Below are positions 7,007-8,849 of a stretch of 8,849 bases of DNA, in pieces. The DNA is from an uncultured Odoribacter sp. Lineage in GTDB: Bacteria; Bacteroidota; Bacteroidia; Bacteroidales; Marinifilaceae. The notes under the pieces were generated by a model. It was not told where the DNA came from. It searched no databases and saw only the letters and a program-made list of their open reading frames with translations. A program made the position numbers and the translations under genes. The first letter of the stretch is position 1; the number at the start of each line of letters is the position of its first letter. The stretch spans positions 1-8,849 of the forward strand of contig URJC01000086.1 of the NCBI GenBank assembly GCA_900548135.1. The letters run 5' to 3'.

Positions 7007-7699
7007 ATGAAACGATTTATACATAAATACAGTTTATTGTGCTTTGGTCTAGCAGCAATATGGTGTGGCAGTTGCTCAAAAGACAGGTATGTACAATACG
7101 ATGCGGACTATGCTTCTCTGCGTTTTATTTATACCGCCCAGGGAAACGACAGTATCGTTTATTCATTTGCCTTGTATCCGGATAAAGAAGAAGATATTGT
7201 TGAGATACCTTTTAAGCTTGTCGGTCTGGTATCCGGACAAACCCGTGGAGTAAAGGTCGAAATTGTAAAAAAAGAAACTACGGCTAAAGAAAACGATAAC
7301 TTTGTCATCGAAACAAGCGAACTTCCTGCCGATTCGTTAAAAGCAACCTTAAAAATAAGAGTGAAAAAAACGCCGGATTTGGAAAATCATGATTTGGAGT
7401 TGAAAGTTCGTCTCGGACATAATGATTATTTTGCAGCAGCTCCCATCGGTGAAAATACATACCGGATTGTATTGACTAATCGTCTGACCAACCCTAAAGG
7501 ATGGCCTTTCGGTGAATATAGCCGTGTAAAGCATCAGTTTGTGATTCAAATATTGGGGATTGCAACCGATTATGACAAATGGACGCGGGGAGAGCAAATT
7601 CATAATACAAGCATAATGGTGGATGCGTTGTATAAATACAACAAAGCACATCCGGGAAATCCCCTGACCGATGAAAACGGATTACTTGTAAGTTTTTGA
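7007..7699 (+). CDS. DUF4843 domain-containing lipoprotein
   Basis: A 230-residue lipoprotein. The signal peptide MKRFIHKYSLLCFGLAAIWCGSC carries a lipobox with the probable lipidated cysteine at 23. The mature part is beta-rich, opening with a YASLRFIYTAQGNDSIVYSF-like segment (about 35-54) seen in DUF4843 proteins, then VEIPFKLVG (65-73) and a C-terminal PKGWPFGEYSRVKHQFVI (about 163-180), where the FGxYSxxK stretch is the family hallmark. DUF4843 genes nearly always follow susD and precede a PKD-like lipoprotein, as here; they are thought to be extra surface components of the SusCD complex, with no known enzyme activity. A GTG lies directly before the ATG (7004), giving one extra residue; ATG at 7007 is the simpler start. 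It begins 12 bases after the susD stop, so same operon. Confidence 0.87.
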   Translation: MKRFIHKYSLLCFGLAAIWCGSCSKDRYVQYDADYASLRFIYTAQGNDSIVYSFALYPDKEEDIVEIPFKLVGLVSGQTRGVKVEIVKKETTAKENDNFVIETSELPADSLKATLKIRVKKTPDLENHDLELKVRLGHNDYFAAAPIGENTYRIVLTNRLTNPKGWPFGEYSRVKHQFVIQILGIATDYDKWTRGEQIHNTSIMVDALYKYNKAHPGNPLTDENGLLVSF

Positions 7700-7727
7700 T
7701 GAAATACTAATGATTAAAAAACACATC

Positions 7728-8849
7728 ATGAAAAAAGTTATATATATTATCATTCCTCTTTTGATTATCCTGGCCTCCTGCTATGATGACAAAGGGAATT
7801 ATGACTATACAAATTTGCCTGATATCGCCATAAAGGCAAAGGATACGGTAAATATAACCCAACTTCATACATTAAAGCTTTCCGCAGATGTAAATTTGAA
7901 TGGTGATACGGAAGCCGACTACGAATTCAGTTGGCGGATTTGGTCAAACAATATCGGAGGGGTCAATCAGCAAAAAGTAATCGGTAATACCCGGAACTTG
8001 GTGTATGAAGTAACAGACACTCCGGGAACTTATACTTTGGTACTGACTGTCCGTAACAAAATTACGGATGTAAAAACCTATAAACAAATTCACTTGGTCG
8101 TATCAGGAAGTATAACCGAAGGCATAATGGTTTTGCAGGAAAAAGACGGAAAAAGTGATTTTGATTTGATTATGAGTCCCTATTTCTCAAACCGGGTAGA
8201 AAATGACGAAATTATACACAATGTATACGAAACAGTCAATGGAGAAGCCCTGACCGGACGCGGTGTCGTCATCGGCAGCTATTTTTGTATCGGAAGATAT
8301 CAGAATGTGATTGTGCTTACCGATAAGGGCGGGGCCCGCCTGTCGGCCATCACTATGCAAAAAACATTTGATATGTCTACGCTGGTACTTGACTTATCAT
8401 CCTGGAAACCGGAAAGTTACATTTTCTGGCACTATTACTGGAGCCCGGGAAGATTTGGCTACGATGCAATCGTGTCGAACGGTCGTTTTTATGAATACAG
8501 TGCGATCAGTGGTACGGGATTTACAACTTATACCGAACCGATCCTGAAAGACGGCCTGACCTATAAAGCATCGCCTTATGCCCCTAAATGGTTTGATTAT
8601 TATCAGGGTATTCTTTATGATGAAATCGGAGGACGTTTTCTGGGAATCGAGAATAATACATGGATTTTGAAAGAATTGGCAGTGGCCACGACAACCCAGC
8701 CCTTCGATTGGGGAAATATGCATGCCAGCCTCCGTTATATGGAAACAGGATACAATAATTACGAATACGGACTGTTCGAAGATTGGGATACGAAAAAAAT
8801 GACATTATGCGTTTTCAATTTTGACACAAAGCCCAATATCGGTGTAGGG
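7728..8849 (+). CDS. PKD-like family lipoprotein, C-terminus beyond the window
   Basis: Open for 374 codons with no stop up to the right edge, so the gene is truncated by the window, not broken. The signal peptide MKKVIYIIIPLLIILASC ends in a lipobox (cysteine 18) followed by YDDKGNYDYTNLPDI; the C-x-D-D-K-G-N-Y-D-Y opening is characteristic of Bacteroidota 'PKD-like family' lipoproteins. An Ig/PKD-like beta-sandwich follows (about 32-126; YEFSWRIWSN and GTYTLVLTVRNKITD), then repeated beta-strand segments such as GIMVLQEKDGKSDFDLIMSP (132-151), perhaps a propeller-like fold. Complete relatives are roughly 500 residues, so about a quarter is missing. An in-frame ATG at 7710 (adding MIKKHI) is an alternative start 10 bases after the DUF4843 stop. 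It is probably an accessory surface component of the SusCD complex; no catalytic residues are recognised. Confidence 0.85.
   Translation, partial: MKKVIYIIIPLLIILASCYDDKGNYDYTNLPDIAIKAKDTVNITQLHTLKLSADVNLNGDTEADYEFSWRIWSNNIGGVNQQKVIGNTRNLVYEVTDTPGTYTLVLTVRNKITDVKTYKQIHLVVSGSITEGIMVLQEKDGKSDFDLIMSPYFSNRVENDEIIHNVYETVNGEALTGRGVVIGSYFCIGRYQNVIVLTDKGGARLSAITMQKTFDMSTLVLDLSSWKPESYIFWHYYWSPGRFGYDAIVSNGRFYEYSAISGTGFTTYTEPILKDGLTYKASPYAPKWFDYYQGILYDEIGGRFLGIENNTWILKELAVATTTQPFDWGNMHASLRYMETGYNNYEYGLFEDWDTKKMTLCVFNFDTKPNIGVG

Noticed and set aside
8397..8723. 108-codon minus-strand open frame near the right edge
   Set aside because: Antisense to the PKD-like lipoprotein gene, which has a recognised signal peptide and family opening.
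1..8849. CRISPR arrays, tRNA or rRNA genes, insertion sequences, attachment sites
   Set aside because: I saw no regularly spaced repeats, no transposase or integrase reading frame, no flanking inverted repeats and no tRNA-like sequence.

Overview
The window looks like a Bacteroidota, most likely Bacteroidales, chromosome. The evidence is a SusC/SusD outer-membrane import pair, an ECF sigma factor with a FecR-type anti-sigma factor, Bacteroidota-only lipoprotein families (DUF4843 and PKD-like), A-rich starts without Shine-Dalgarno sequences, and TAnnTTTG promoter-like boxes. The genus cannot be fixed from this; a gut genus such as Bacteroides, Parabacteroides, Odoribacter or Butyricimonas would fit.

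Layout. Bases 1-51 (minus) hold the first 17 codons of an ATP-binding protein that leaves the window on the left. Bases 52-313 are non-coding. Bases 314-874 (minus) encode the ECF sigma factor. A 91-base divergent region follows, then fecR on the plus strand (966-2138). An 86-base gap (2139-2224) carries a strong hairpin. After it comes a tightly packed plus-strand run: susC with an STN signalling domain (2225-5560), susD (5564-6994), a DUF4843 lipoprotein (7007-7699) and a PKD-like lipoprotein (7728 to the right edge, no stop reached).

How the genes work together. The SusC-like protein is a TonB-dependent channel with SusD as its substrate-binding surface lipoprotein, and the two further lipoproteins probably sit in the same complex. 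The N-terminal STN domain of SusC is the part that in related systems touches the periplasmic C-terminal end of the FecR-type anti-sigma factor. Substrate arrival should therefore free the sigma factor, which would turn on susC and the genes after it. No glycan-degrading enzyme is visible. The SusC/SusD/DUF4843/PKD-like composition resembles loci linked to peptide rather than polysaccharide import, but the substrate cannot be read from this sequence.

Most interesting feature. The fecR-susC gap contains what looks like a complete small minus-strand transcription unit. It has a perfect TAnnTTTG -7 box overlapping the first base of the susC start codon, then a perfect 10-bp stem, then a T-rich tract (seven T, one A, four T) on the minus strand. 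This predicts a roughly 80-nt RNA antisense to the susC leader, comparable to the DonS-type cis-antisense RNAs of Bacteroides. The divergent orientation of the sigma and anti-sigma genes is also less usual than the common co-directional order.
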